The notes under the pieces were generated by a model, which did no database searches, was not told the origin of the DNA, and was given only the letters and a program-made list of their open reading frames with translations. From NCBI RefSeq assembly GCF_041928815.1, contig NZ_JBHFEI010000004.1, positions 1 to 64,000 of the forward strand: a DNA stretch of 64,000 nucleotides, read 5' to 3'. Numbering within the stretch: the stretch's first letter is position 1; each line of letters opens with the position of its first letter. Position numbers and translations under genes: made by a program. Source of the DNA: JBHFEI01 sp041928815. Its GTDB lineage: Bacteria > Pseudomonadota > Alphaproteobacteria > Rhizobiales > Rhizobiaceae. Shown here in pieces: positions 35,436-43,732 of this stretch.

Positions 35436-36851
35436 TCAGGTGCGCGTGCCGCCGACGGTGGTCTCGGTCATCTTCAGGTGCGGCTGGCCGACGCCGACCG
35501 GCACCCACTGCCCGCCCTTGCCGCAATTGCCGATGCCGGTGTCGAGCTTCGAATCATTGCCGATCATGGTGATGCGCTTCATCGCGTCCGGCCCGTTGCC
35601 AATCAGCATCGCACCCTTGACCGGGGTCGTCACTCGGCCGTTCTCGATGAGATAGGCCTCGGTGCAGCTGAAGACGAACTTGCCTGAGGTGATGTCGACC
35701 TGGCCGCCGCCGAAGGAGACGGCATAGATACCCTTCTTCACCGAGGCGATCATCTCCTCCGGCTCATGGCTGCCGGAGAGCATGTAGGTGTTGGTCATGC
35801 GCGGCATCGGCTGGTAGGCATAGCCCTGACGGCGGCCGTTGCCGGTCGGCTGCATGCCCATCAGGCGCGCGTTCTGCCGGTCCTGCATGTAGCCGACGAG
35901 CCGGCCGTCCTCGATCAGGACATTGTAGGCGGACGGCGTGCCCTCGTCGTCGATGGTGATCGAGCCGCGCCGCTCGGCGATCGTGCCGTCGTCGACGACG
36001 GTGACGCCCTTGGCCGCCACCTGCGTGCCGATCAGCCCGGCGAAGGCGGAGGTCTTCTTGCGGTTGAAGTCGCCCTCCAGCCCGTGGCCGACCGCCTCGT
36101 GCAGCATCACCCCCGGCCAGCCGTTCGCCAGCACCACGTCCATGCTGCCGGCCGGCGCGTCGACGGCGGAGAGATTGACGAGCGCCTGGCGCAGCGCCTC
36201 GTCGGCGCCGGCCTTCCAGTCGTGCTCGCCGATGAAAGCGTTGAAACCCATGCGCCCGCCGGTGCCGAAGGAGCCCGATTCCTGCCGGTCTCCCTCGCCG
36301 GTGACGACGGAGATGTTCAGCCGCGTCATCGGCCGGACATCCTCGACGCGATGGCCGTCGGCGCGCAGGATCTCTATTTTCTGGTGGCTGGCGGCGATCG
36401 AGACCGACACCTGGCGCACGCGCGGGTCGGTGTCGCGCAGATAGGCGTCGATGTCGGCGAGCAGCTTCGCCTTCGCCTCGAAGGAAGGTTCGCCGATCGG
36501 GTTCTCGTCGCCGTAGAGCCGAGTGTTGGTCCCGCGCGGCGGCTCGGCATAGGTGCCTGCCCGCCCGCGCGCCACTTCCTTCACCGCGTCCGACGCGCGC
36601 TTCAGCGCCGAGAGGCTCATCTCGCCGGAATGGGCATAGCCGACCGCCTCGCCGGACACCGCGCGCAGCCCAAAACCCTGGTCGGTGTTGAAGCTGCCGC
36701 CCTTCAGGCGGCCATTGTCGAAGGTCAGCGATTCGGACTGGATCTGCTCGACGAAGAGTTCGCCGTCGTCCGCGCCGGCAAGCGTGTCGGCGAGGCTGGC
36801 GCGCACGGCCGCCTCGTCGACATCGAAGAGGGAGATCAGATCGGCAGCCAT
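35436..36851 (-). CDS. tldD: Metalloprotease TldD
   Basis: Subunit of the TldD/TldE zinc protease that trims unfolded peptides, matures microcin B17 and processes CcdA in E. coli. The 471-residue protein carries the metal motif HEAVGHGLEGD (HExxxH). The C-terminal half has GQPHLKMTETTVGGT as in TldD. ATG 36851 has GGAG 6 bases before it. A frame continuing to 37295 overlaps the IalB gene and is rejected. The partner TldE (PmbA) is not in the window. In rhizobia tldD sits next to the ctaC operon via an IalB gene, as here. Confidence 0.95.
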   Translation of the reverse strand: MAADLISLFDVDEAAVRASLADTLAGADDGELFVEQIQSESLTFDNGRLKGGSFNTDQGFGLRAVSGEAVGYAHSGEMSLSALKRASDAVKEVARGRAGTYAEPPRGTNTRLYGDENPIGEPSFEAKAKLLADIDAYLRDTDPRVRQVSVSIAASHQKIEILRADGHRVEDVRPMTRLNISVVTGEGDRQESGSFGTGGRMGFNAFIGEHDWKAGADEALRQALVNLSAVDAPAGSMDVVLANGWPGVMLHEAVGHGLEGDFNRKKTSAFAGLIGTQVAAKGVTVVDDGTIAERRGSITIDDEGTPSAYNVLIEDGRLVGYMQDRQNARLMGMQPTGNGRRQGYAYQPMPRMTNTYMLSGSHEPEEMIASVKKGIYAVSFGGGQVDITSGKFVFSCTEAYLIENGRVTTPVKGAMLIGNGPDAMKRITMIGNDSKLDTGIGNCGKGGQWVPVGVGQPHLKMTETTVGGTRT

Positions 36852-36940
36852 GGGGAACTCCATTGGAACGGGCGGATGCGGCCGTATGTAAGGAGTGGTC
36901 CGGCGCCTGGCAACCCGAGGGGCCGATCCGGCAGGCGCGC

Positions 36941-37468
36941 TCAGGGCAGCTTGTCGTAGCCTTCGCCGAAGCCGGAAAGATCGACGGGGATGCCGATGCC
37001 TTCTTCCGGCGACTGGAAGACGATGAAGGTCGCGGTCGCGCCGGCGCGGAAGGTCTTCAGCAGTTCCTCCTCCAGCACCACCTCGGCATAGCAGCCGTCG
37101 GAGAAGCAGCGGACGAAATAGGCGCGGCCGATGTCCTTGCCGTCGACATTGAGGCCGAGGCCGTTCGGAAGCAGCACGCCGAGCGGCGCGAGGACGCGCA
37201 GGATGCGGGCCTTGCGGTCGGCGGTCTTCAGCACGACGACGGAAAGCCCGACCTCCGGCCGGTCGTCGGCAATCACGTTCTGCATCAGCGCGCATTGCTC
37301 GGAGGAGGCGCCCGGCGGCTTGTCGCAGATGATCGACCAGGCGCCGTGATTGGACTTGACCGTGCCCGGCTGCTGCGCGGCCGCGCCCGTCGAGAACGCG
37401 CCGGCGGCGAACGCGGCGAGAACGGCCGCGTGCGTCAGGCGGGACAGCGGACGAAGGGACAGGCCCAT
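36941..37468 (-). CDS. Invasion-associated locus B (IalB) family protein
   Basis: A 175-residue exported protein. The signal peptide ends at GAAAQ. The mature IalB domain has W-x-x-x-C (HGAWSIICDKPP), EQCALMQ, and a second Cys pair in FVRCFSDGCYAEV. Bartonella IalB is linked to erythrocyte invasion; in rhizobia the proteins are conserved periplasmic factors without proven role. ATG 37468 is preceded by GAGG 5 bases away. It is divergent from the cytochrome oxidase operon, sharing a 280-base regulatory region. Confidence 0.9.
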   Translation of the reverse strand: MGLSLRPLSRLTHAAVLAAFAAGAFSTGAAAQQPGTVKSNHGAWSIICDKPPGASSEQCALMQNVIADDRPEVGLSVVVLKTADRKARILRVLAPLGVLLPNGLGLNVDGKDIGRAYFVRCFSDGCYAEVVLEEELLKTFRAGATATFIVFQSPEEGIGIPVDLSGFGEGYDKLP

Positions 37469-37714
37469 GGACACCTCGAGTACCGTTAATGCCGAATCAA
37501 ACCGTTGTATTCATGAAGGGAGCCCGTTCAAATGAAAAGCCCCGCATGCTAGGGGAGGGCAGTTTCGCGGCAGGATGTGGCGGAAATCCGTCCGTCAATG
37601 GCCGCGCGGCGGCTCGCGCGGAAATGCCGCACGACACTGTCGGCTGAAGTGTTGCGGCCCGGCTGAATCTGTGGTTTGACACGCGTCATTATAGTAGGGA
37701 TTCTGCGTGTTGGT

Positions 37715-37728
37715 TTGATCTGGATCAA
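37715..37728. promoter_or_regulatory. FNR/FixK-type anaerobox upstream of ctaC
   Basis: TTGAT-CTGG-ATCAA is a perfect 14-bp match to the FNR/FixK consensus TTGAT-N4-ATCAA. It ends 21 bases before the preferred ctaC start (37750). A site this close to the ribosome site, downstream of a TTGACA at 37676-37681, fits repression of the high-oxygen aa3 oxidase by FnrN/FixK under low oxygen. Activation is unlikely from this position unless the transcript starts inside the gene. Confidence 0.8.
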
Positions 37729-37749
37729 GCGCTGATGGGAGACACATTC

Positions 37750-38634
37750 GTGAAAAACAAGGCTATCGCGTTTCTGGCGGCGCTGGGCGGCGGGCTTTTT
37801 GCCTCGGCGGCCCATGCCGACAAGCCGGTCGACTGGCAGCTCGGCCTGCAGCCGGCGGCGACCGGCATCATGGAAGAGGTCCGCTGGTTCGAGCACTACA
37901 CGCTGTGGTTCATCGTTCCGATCACGCTCTTCGTGCTGGCCCTGCTGATCGTCGTCGTCGTCAAGTTCCGCGCCAGCGCCAATCCGGTGCCATCGAAGAC
38001 CAGCCACAACACCGCGATCGAGGTGGTCTGGACGCTCGGTCCGGTCGTCATCCTGCTCTTCCTCGCCGTTCCTTCCTTCCAGCTCCTCACCGCCCAGCTC
38101 ACGCCGCCGCCGAACCCGGACCTGACCATCAAGGCGACCGGCAACCAGTGGTACTGGTCCTACGAGTATGAGGCCGGCGAGAACCCGCTGTCCTTCGACA
38201 GCCTGCTCCTGAAGGATGTCGACCGCGCTTCCTTCGGCAAGGAGGACAAGGCCGCCTATCCGCATCTGCTCGCCGTCGACAACGACATCGTCGTGCCGGT
38301 CGGCAAGACCGTGCGCCTGCTCGTCACCGCCGCCGACGTCATCCATGCCTTCGCCATGCCGGCCTTCGGCGTGAAGATCGATGCCATTCCGGGCCGCCTC
38401 AACGAGACCTGGTTCAAGGCGGACCGCGAAGGCCTCTATTACGGCCAGTGTTCCGAGCTCTGCGGCAAGGATCACGCCTATATGCCGATCGCCATCCGCG
38501 TGGTGGCGCAGGACAAGTACGACGCCTGGTTCGCCGCCGCCGGCAGCAATCTCGGCGAAGCCAACAAGGCGCTGATCGCCTCGGCGGACGGGGCGGCCAA
38601 GACCGTCACCGTTGCCGAGAACGTCGCAGAATAA
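37750..38634 (+). CDS. ctaC: Cytochrome c oxidase subunit II
   Basis: Carries the CuA centre that accepts electrons from cytochrome c in the aa3 terminal oxidase. The 294-residue protein has a signal peptide (cleaved at AHA-D), two membrane helices (about 45-67, 85-105) and a periplasmic cupredoxin domain. The CuA ligands are C234, C238, H242 and M245 in CSELCGKDHAYM. Motif GNQWYWSYEY is typical. GTG 37750 is preferred because GGGAG stands 8 bases upstream; ATG 37735 is an alternative but overlaps that site. First gene of the oxidase operon. Confidence 0.95.
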   Translation: MKNKAIAFLAALGGGLFASAAHADKPVDWQLGLQPAATGIMEEVRWFEHYTLWFIVPITLFVLALLIVVVVKFRASANPVPSKTSHNTAIEVVWTLGPVVILLFLAVPSFQLLTAQLTPPPNPDLTIKATGNQWYWSYEYEAGENPLSFDSLLLKDVDRASFGKEDKAAYPHLLAVDNDIVVPVGKTVRLLVTAADVIHAFAMPAFGVKIDAIPGRLNETWFKADREGLYYGQCSELCGKDHAYMPIAIRVVAQDKYDAWFAAAGSNLGEANKALIASADGAAKTVTVAENVAE

Positions 38635-38654
38635 TCCGAAGGGGAGTAGGATCC

Positions 38655-40343
38655 ATGGCCGGAACAGCCGCTCATCGCGATCACCACGATCATGCCGGGC
38701 ATGATCACCACGACGACCATGCCCACAAGCCGCTGACCTTCTTCCAGCGCTGGTTCCTGTCCACCAACCACAAGGACATCGGTACGCTCTACTTGATCTT
38801 CGCGATCATCGCCGGCCTGATCGGCGGCACGCTCTCCGTCGTCATGCGCATGGAGCTGCAGGAGCCGGGTATCCAGATCTTCCACGGCCTCGCCTCGATG
38901 GTCTACGGCTTCGAAGGCGATGCCGCGATCGACGGCGGCAAGCACATGTACAACGTCTTCACGACGGCCCATGCGCTGATCATGATCTTCTTCATGGTCA
39001 TGCCGGCGCTGATCGGCGGTTTCGCCAACTGGATGGTGCCGATCATGATCGGCGCGCCGGACATGGCCTTCCCGCGGATGAACAACATCTCGTTCTGGCT
39101 GATCATCCCGGCCTTCCTGCTGGTACTGCTCTCGATGTTCGTCGAGGGTCCGGCCGGTGCCTATGGCGCGGGTGGGGGCTGGACGATCTATCCGCCCTTC
39201 TCGACATCCGGACAGCCCGGACCTGCGATGGACTTCGTCATCCTCGGCCTGCACATCGCCGGTGCCTCGTCGATCCTCGGCGCGATCAACTTCATCACCA
39301 CCATCCTCAACATGCGCGCCCCGGGCATGACGCTGCACAAGATGCCGCTCTTCGCCTGGTCGGTGCTGATCACCGCCTTCCTGCTGCTGCTGTCGCTGCC
39401 GGTTCTCGCAGGCGGCATCACCATGCTGCTCACCGACCGCAACTTCGGCACGACCTTCTTCACGCCGGACGGCGGCGGCGACCCGATCCTGTTCCAGCAC
39501 CTGTTCTGGTTCTTCGGCCACCCGGAAGTCTACATCCTGATCCTGCCCGGCTTCGGCATCATCAGCCACATCGTCTCGACCTTCTCGCGCAAGCCGGTCT
39601 TCGGCTATCTCGGCATGGCCTATGCGATGGTGGCGATCGGCGCCGTCGGCTTCATCGTCTGGGCGCACCACATGTACACGGTCGGCATGTCGCTCAACAC
39701 GCAGCGCTACTTCGTCTTCGCCACGATGGTCATCGCCGTTCCGACCGGCGTGAAGATCTTCTCCTGGATCGCGACGATGTGGGGCGGCTCGATCTCGTTC
39801 CGTACGCCGATGATCTGGGCGATCGGCTTCATCTTCCTGTTCACCGTCGGCGGCGTCACCGGCGTGCAGCTCGCCAATGCCGGCCTCGACCGGGCGCTGC
39901 ACGACACCTACTACGTCGTCGCCCACTTCCACTACGTGCTCTCGCTCGGCGCCGTCTTCGCCATCTTCGCCGCCTGGTACTACTGGTTCCCGAAGATGTT
40001 CGGCTACATGTACAACGAGAAGATCGCCAACGCGCACTTCTGGGTCATGTTCGTCGGCGTCAACCTGGTGTTCTTCCCGCAGCACTTCCTCGGCCTGGCC
40101 GGCATGCCGCGCCGTTACGTCGATTATCCGGATGCGTTCGCGGGCTGGAACATGGTCTCGTCCTATGGCTCCTACATCGCCGCGATCGGCGTGCTGATCT
40201 TCCTCTACGGCGTCTGGGAGGCCTTCTCCAAGAAGCGTCTCGCCGGCGACAATCCGTGGGGCGCGGGTGCCTCGACGCTCGAATGGCAGCTGTCCTCGCC
40301 GCCGCCGTTCCACCAGTGGGAACAGCTGCCGCGCATCAAGTAA
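38655..40343 (+). CDS. ctaD: Cytochrome c oxidase subunit I
   Basis: Catalytic subunit with heme a, heme a3 and CuB, reducing O2 to water with proton pumping. The 562-residue protein has twelve membrane helices. The heme-copper motif includes WFFGHPEVYILILPGFG and AHHMYTVG, and the low-spin heme His lies in TTAHALIMIFFMVMP. The N-terminus is unusually His/Asp-rich (residues about 7-23), a possible metal-binding tail also seen in other rhizobia. GGGGAG precedes ATG 38655. It is followed by a strong intra-operon hairpin. Confidence 0.97.
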   Translation: MAGTAAHRDHHDHAGHDHHDDHAHKPLTFFQRWFLSTNHKDIGTLYLIFAIIAGLIGGTLSVVMRMELQEPGIQIFHGLASMVYGFEGDAAIDGGKHMYNVFTTAHALIMIFFMVMPALIGGFANWMVPIMIGAPDMAFPRMNNISFWLIIPAFLLVLLSMFVEGPAGAYGAGGGWTIYPPFSTSGQPGPAMDFVILGLHIAGASSILGAINFITTILNMRAPGMTLHKMPLFAWSVLITAFLLLLSLPVLAGGITMLLTDRNFGTTFFTPDGGGDPILFQHLFWFFGHPEVYILILPGFGIISHIVSTFSRKPVFGYLGMAYAMVAIGAVGFIVWAHHMYTVGMSLNTQRYFVFATMVIAVPTGVKIFSWIATMWGGSISFRTPMIWAIGFIFLFTVGGVTGVQLANAGLDRALHDTYYVVAHFHYVLSLGAVFAIFAAWYYWFPKMFGYMYNEKIANAHFWVMFVGVNLVFFPQHFLGLAGMPRRYVDYPDAFAGWNMVSSYGSYIAAIGVLIFLYGVWEAFSKKRLAGDNPWGAGASTLEWQLSSPPPFHQWEQLPRIK

Positions 40344-40360
40344 GACCCATCGAGGATCAT

Positions 40361-40387
40361 CCGGGGCCGCCCGCAAGGCGGCCCCGG
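40361..40387 (+). other. Intra-operon hairpin between ctaD and ctaB
   Basis: A perfect 11-bp GC stem (40361-40371 with 40377-40387) with a 5-base loop CGCAA lies 17 bases after the ctaD stop. There is no U-run, so it is more likely an mRNA-stabilising or processing element than a terminator. It could raise ctaCD levels relative to the assembly genes. Confidence 0.6.
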
Positions 40388-40453
40388 CCTGAAAGGCGGG
40401 CTTTGGGCCCCGCAAGGTGCCGCCCGCCGGGCCGGCGCCCGAGGAGACCGGAC

Positions 40454-41398
40454 ATGACGATCATCAACAGCCAGGATCTGGACGGCGGGGTGCGCTTCTC
40501 CGAAGCGACGGCTGGCGATTACTGGGCGCTGCTGAAACCGCGGGTGATGTCGCTCGTCGTCTTCACCGCCGTTGCCGGCATCGTGCTGGCGCCTGGCCAT
40601 ATCCATCCGCTGATCGGCCTCATCGCCGTGCTCTGCATCGCCGTCGGCGCCGGGGCGTCCGGCGCGCTCAACATGTGGTACGACGCCGACATCGACGCGG
40701 TGATGAGCCGCACTGCCTCGCGGCCCGTTCCCGCCGGCCGGATCCAGCCGGTCGAGGCGCTCGCCTTCGGCGTGACGCTGTCGGCCTTTTCCGTCTGCAT
40801 CCTCGGCCTTGCGGTCAACTGGGCCGCCGCCGCGCTCCTCGCCTTCACCATCTTCTTCTACGCCGTTGTCTATACGATGTGGCTGAAGCGCTCGACGCCG
40901 CAGAACATCGTCATCGGCGGTGCTGCCGGCGCCTTCCCGCCGATGATCGGCTGGGCCTGCGTCACCGGCTCGGTGTCGATCGAGAGCGTGGTACTCTTCC
41001 TCATCACCTTCCTGTGGACGCCGCCGCATTTCTGGGCGCTCGCCCTCTTCAAGATGCGCGACTACGGCGCCGCCGGCATCCCGATGATGCCGAATGTGCG
41101 CGGCGAGGCCTCGACCAAGCGCCAGATGCTGGTCTATGCCGTGCTGACCGCCTTGATCGGCATCTGTCCCGCCGTGCTCGGCTTCGCGAGCACCGGCTAC
41201 GGCATCTTCGCCGGCCTTATCGGCCTCGGTTTCGTCTGGTATTCGGTGCGGGTCTGGCGGATGCCGGAGGAGGACCGCGCCATGGTGCCGGCCAAGCGCC
41301 TCTTCGCCTTTTCGATCTTCTACCTGTTCGCGATCTTCGCCGGCCTGATGCTGGACCGGCTGGTCGCCTCTCTCATCGCCGGGAGCATGCTGGCATGA
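40454..41398 (+). CDS. ctaB: Protoheme IX farnesyltransferase (heme O synthase)
   Basis: Membrane UbiA-family prenyltransferase that makes heme O for the oxidase. The 314-residue protein has about nine helices and the Asp-rich motif NMWYDADIDAVMSRT near residue 75, with the second loop MMPNVRGEASTKRQ. GAGGAG precedes ATG 40454. Its stop overlaps the coxF start (ATGA), so assembly genes are translationally coupled. Confidence 0.96.
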   Translation: MTIINSQDLDGGVRFSEATAGDYWALLKPRVMSLVVFTAVAGIVLAPGHIHPLIGLIAVLCIAVGAGASGALNMWYDADIDAVMSRTASRPVPAGRIQPVEALAFGVTLSAFSVCILGLAVNWAAAALLAFTIFFYAVVYTMWLKRSTPQNIVIGGAAGAFPPMIGWACVTGSVSIESVVLFLITFLWTPPHFWALALFKMRDYGAAGIPMMPNVRGEASTKRQMLVYAVLTALIGICPAVLGFASTGYGIFAGLIGLGFVWYSVRVWRMPEEDRAMVPAKRLFAFSIFYLFAIFAGLMLDRLVASLIAGSMLA

Positions 41399-41538
41399 TC
41401 GAGACCGTCAAGCTCACCGAGGCGCAGAAGCGCTCCCGCCGCGGTCGCAACATCGCGCTCGCCGTGGTGCTCGTCGCGCTGGTGGTGATGTTCTACGCCA
41501 TCACCATCGTCAAGTTCAGCGGCGGGATGGCGTCATGA
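41395..41538 (+). CDS. coxF: CoxF-like small membrane protein
   Basis: A 47-residue protein with one membrane helix (about 21-42) after a basic segment KRSRRGRN. It sits between ctaB and ctaG, where rhizobia encode a small CoxF protein. The start overlaps ctaB by 4 bases and its end overlaps ctaG by 4 bases. Its role in oxidase assembly is inferred from position. Too short to show motifs. Confidence 0.85.
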   Translation: MIETVKLTEAQKRSRRGRNIALAVVLVALVVMFYAITIVKFSGGMAS

Positions 41539-42152
41539 GCGGCCCTGTGAACGACACGGGAAAGGCGTCGCAGTCGCGCTCCCACACGGTGGTCGCGGCC
41601 TCCTGCGTCGCCTTCGTCGCGGCGATGGTCGGCATGGCCTATGCCGCCGTGCCGCTCTACGACATGTTCTGCCGCGTCACCGGCTATAACGGCACGACGC
41701 AGCGCGTCGAGCAGATGTCCGACACGATCCTCGACCGCAAGGTCACGGTGACCTTCGACGCCAATACCGGCGGCGGGTTGCCTTGGGAGTTCAAGCCGGT
41801 CAGCCGCGAGATCTCGCTCCGGATCGGCGAGACGGTGCAGGTCGCCTACACGGCGCGCAACATCGCCTCCGTGCCGACGACCGGCCAGGCGGTCTACAAC
41901 GTCACGCCGATGCAGGTCGGCGCCTATTTCAACAAGGTGCAGTGCTTCTGCTTCACCGAGACGACGCTCCAGCCGGGCGAGGAGATGGAGATGCCGGTGG
42001 TCTTCTTCGTCGATCCGGAAATGGTCAACGCGGTGGAGACCGCGGGCATCAATACGATAACCTTGTCCTACACCTTCTATCCGCGCGAGCCGTCGAAGCC
42101 GGTGGCCGAACTTGATACCGGCGCGGAGCGGACGGTGGACGGCAAACTTTGA
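41535..42152 (+). CDS. ctaG: Cytochrome c oxidase assembly protein CtaG (Cox11)
   Basis: Delivers copper to the CuB site of subunit I. The 205-residue protein has an N-terminal membrane helix (about 20-42), a periplasmic Ig-like domain and the copper-binding motif KVQCFCFTE. PLYDMFCRVTGYNGT is the family start motif. ATG 41535 overlaps coxF (ATGA). The C-terminal LSYTFYPREP is conserved. Confidence 0.95.
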   Translation: MSGPVNDTGKASQSRSHTVVAASCVAFVAAMVGMAYAAVPLYDMFCRVTGYNGTTQRVEQMSDTILDRKVTVTFDANTGGGLPWEFKPVSREISLRIGETVQVAYTARNIASVPTTGQAVYNVTPMQVGAYFNKVQCFCFTETTLQPGEEMEMPVVFFVDPEMVNAVETAGINTITLSYTFYPREPSKPVAELDTGAERTVDGKL

Positions 42153-42208
42153 CGGCATGCCGGCTCCGGTGCTACGGAGAGGCAAGAGAATGATCGGGGA
42201 CGAGTGAC

Positions 42209-43084
42209 ATGGCCGACGCGCACAGCAAGAATCACGACTATCACATCATAGATCCGAGCCCCTGGCCGCTGCTGTCGTCGATCGGCGCCTTCGTGCTGGC
42301 CTTCGGCGGCATCGGCTACATGCGCTATCTCTCCGGCGGCTCGCTGCACCTCTTCGGCCTCGACTGGGCGCATCCGTGGGTGTTCTTCATCGGCCTCGTC
42401 ATCGTTCTCTACAGCATGTATGCCTGGTGGGCGGACACGATCAAGGAGGCGCATGAGGGTCACCACACCCGCGTCGTGTCGCTGCACCTGCGCTACGGCA
42501 TGATCATGTTCATCGCGTCGGAAGTGATGTTCTTCGTCGCGTGGTTCTGGGCCTATTTCGACGCCAGCCTGTTCCCGGGCGAGGCGATCCAGGCGACGCG
42601 CACCGCCTTCACCGGCGGCGTCTGGCCGCCGAAGGGCACCGAGGTTCTCGATCCCTGGCACCTGCCGCTCTACAACACCGTCATCCTGCTGCTTTCCGGC
42701 ACGACGGTCACCTGGGCGCACCATGCGCTGCTCCACAACGACCGCAAGGGCCTCGTCTACGGCCTGACGCTGACCGTGCTGCTCGGCGTGCTGTTCAGCT
42801 ACGTCCAGTATTACGAATATGCCCACGCGCCCTTCGCTTTCAAGGACTCGATCTACGGCGCGACCTTCTTCATGTCGACCGGCTTCCACGGCTTCCACGT
42901 CCTGGTCGGCACGATCTTCCTGCTGGTCTGCCTGATCCGGGCGCTGCGCGGCGACTTCACCCCGAAGCAGCATTTCGGCTTCGAGGCCGCCGCCTGGTAC
43001 TGGCACTTCGTCGACGTGGTCTGGCTGTTCCTGTTCTTCTCGATCTACATCTGGGGCGGCTGGGGCGCGCCCGTGCACGGCTGA
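42209..43084 (+). CDS. ctaE: Cytochrome c oxidase subunit III
   Basis: Seven-helix core subunit of the aa3 oxidase, 291 residues. Family motifs seen are PWPLLSSIGAF, SEVMFFVAWFWAYFDASL (with the Glu of subunit III) and FYFMSTGFHGFHV-type sequence near 215, ending VDVVWLFLFFSIYIWG. ATG 42209 follows ctaG by 56 bases. The operon terminator comes 29 bases after the stop. Confidence 0.96.
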   Translation: MADAHSKNHDYHIIDPSPWPLLSSIGAFVLAFGGIGYMRYLSGGSLHLFGLDWAHPWVFFIGLVIVLYSMYAWWADTIKEAHEGHHTRVVSLHLRYGMIMFIASEVMFFVAWFWAYFDASLFPGEAIQATRTAFTGGVWPPKGTEVLDPWHLPLYNTVILLLSGTTVTWAHHALLHNDRKGLVYGLTLTVLLGVLFSYVQYYEYAHAPFAFKDSIYGATFFMSTGFHGFHVLVGTIFLLVCLIRALRGDFTPKQHFGFEAAAWYWHFVDVVWLFLFFSIYIWGGWGAPVHG

Positions 43085-43112
43085 TCGGCAGCACGGATTT
43101 TTTTGAAGACAT

Positions 43113-43148
43113 GGAAAGGGCGGCTGTTGCGGGTGGCCGCCCTTTTCC
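43113..43148 (+). terminator. Rho-independent terminator of the cytochrome oxidase operon
   Basis: GGAAAGGGCGGC (43113-43124) pairs with GCCGCCCTTTTCC (43136-43148), 12-13 bp, around an 11-base loop, with TTTT inside the 3' arm. It ends the ctaC-ctaE transcript and implies that the next gene needs its own promoter or read-through. Confidence 0.85.
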
Positions 43149-43172
43149 GTTCACGATCGTCCGGTATTCCGG

Positions 43173-43225
43173 CGGCATCGCGGCATCGCGGCATCGCGGC
43201 ATCGCGGCATCGCGGCATCGCGGCA
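43173..43225. repeat. 8-bp tandem repeat (CGGCATCG, about 6.6 copies)
   Basis: Six exact copies of CGGCATCG at 43173-43220 plus the first five bases of a seventh (CGGCA). The unit is not a multiple of three. It lies between the oxidase terminator and the clear coding part of the L,D-transpeptidase gene, and is translatable in all frames without a stop. Copy-number changes by slippage could shift frame or alter the promoter-to-gene spacing. Confidence 0.97.
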
Positions 43226-43267
43226 GGGAAGGGATGCGGGACGGGACGTCGGTTCACGTCTGGCCTG

Positions 43268-43732
43268 ATGGCGCTCACGATCGCTTGGGGATCCGCCGTC
43301 GCGGCCGATCCCGTCGACCGCGTGCTGGTCCACAAGGCGGAGCGACGGCTGGAGCTCCTGCGCGACGGACAGGTGGTCGCCGCCATGCCGGTCGCGCTCG
43401 GCGGTGATCCGCTTGGCCACAAGCAGGCGGAAGGCGACGGCCGGACGCCCGAGGGCGTCTACCGTCTCGACTGGAGGAACCCGGCGAGCGCCTACCATCG
43501 TTCGATGCACGTGTCCTACCCCGATGACGACGATGTGGCGCGGGCGCGTGCCGGGGGTCGCGACCCCGGCGGCATGATCATGATCCACGGCCAGCGCAAC
43601 AATTTCGGATGGCTGGCGCCGGTCACCCAGCTTTTCGATTGGACGGACGGCTGCATCGCCGTTACCAATGCCGACATGGACATCATCTGGTCGCGCGTGC
43701 CGGATGGCACGGTGATCGAGATCAGACCATGA
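43268..43732 (+). CDS. L,D-transpeptidase (YkuD) family protein
   Basis: Cell-wall L,D-transpeptidase-type enzyme; at least 154 residues. The catalytic motif is HGQRNNFGW ... WTDGCIAVTN, with nucleophile Cys in DGCI. A hydrophobic stretch then AVAAD resembles a signal peptide. The start is unresolved. ATG 43268 gives a peptide with almost no n-region and no ribosome site. The frame is open upstream through the 8-bp repeats to GTG 43133 and TTG 43103, inside the terminator. Its stop overlaps the DUF983 start (ATGA). It sits where rhizobia normally have ctaE directly followed by DUF983. Confidence 0.8.
   Translation: MALTIAWGSAVAADPVDRVLVHKAERRLELLRDGQVVAAMPVALGGDPLGHKQAEGDGRTPEGVYRLDWRNPASAYHRSMHVSYPDDDDVARARAGGRDPGGMIMIHGQRNNFGWLAPVTQLFDWTDGCIAVTNADMDIIWSRVPDGTVIEIRP

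Noticed and set aside
37676..37695. TTGACA followed by TATAGT as a sigma-70 promoter of ctaC
   Set aside because: The two hexamers are only 8 bases apart, far from the required 16-18. With 17-base spacing the -10 would be GATTCT, a weak match, so I did not call a promoter.
43173..43225. Tandem repeats as a CRISPR-like array
   Set aside because: The units are only 8 bases, contiguous and without spacers, and no cas genes exist in the window.
43103..43267. TTG/GTG start for the L,D-transpeptidase at 43103 or 43133
   Set aside because: These codons lie inside or before the oxidase terminator, so translation from them would need read-through. They are not excluded; ATG 43268 is used only as the minimal start.
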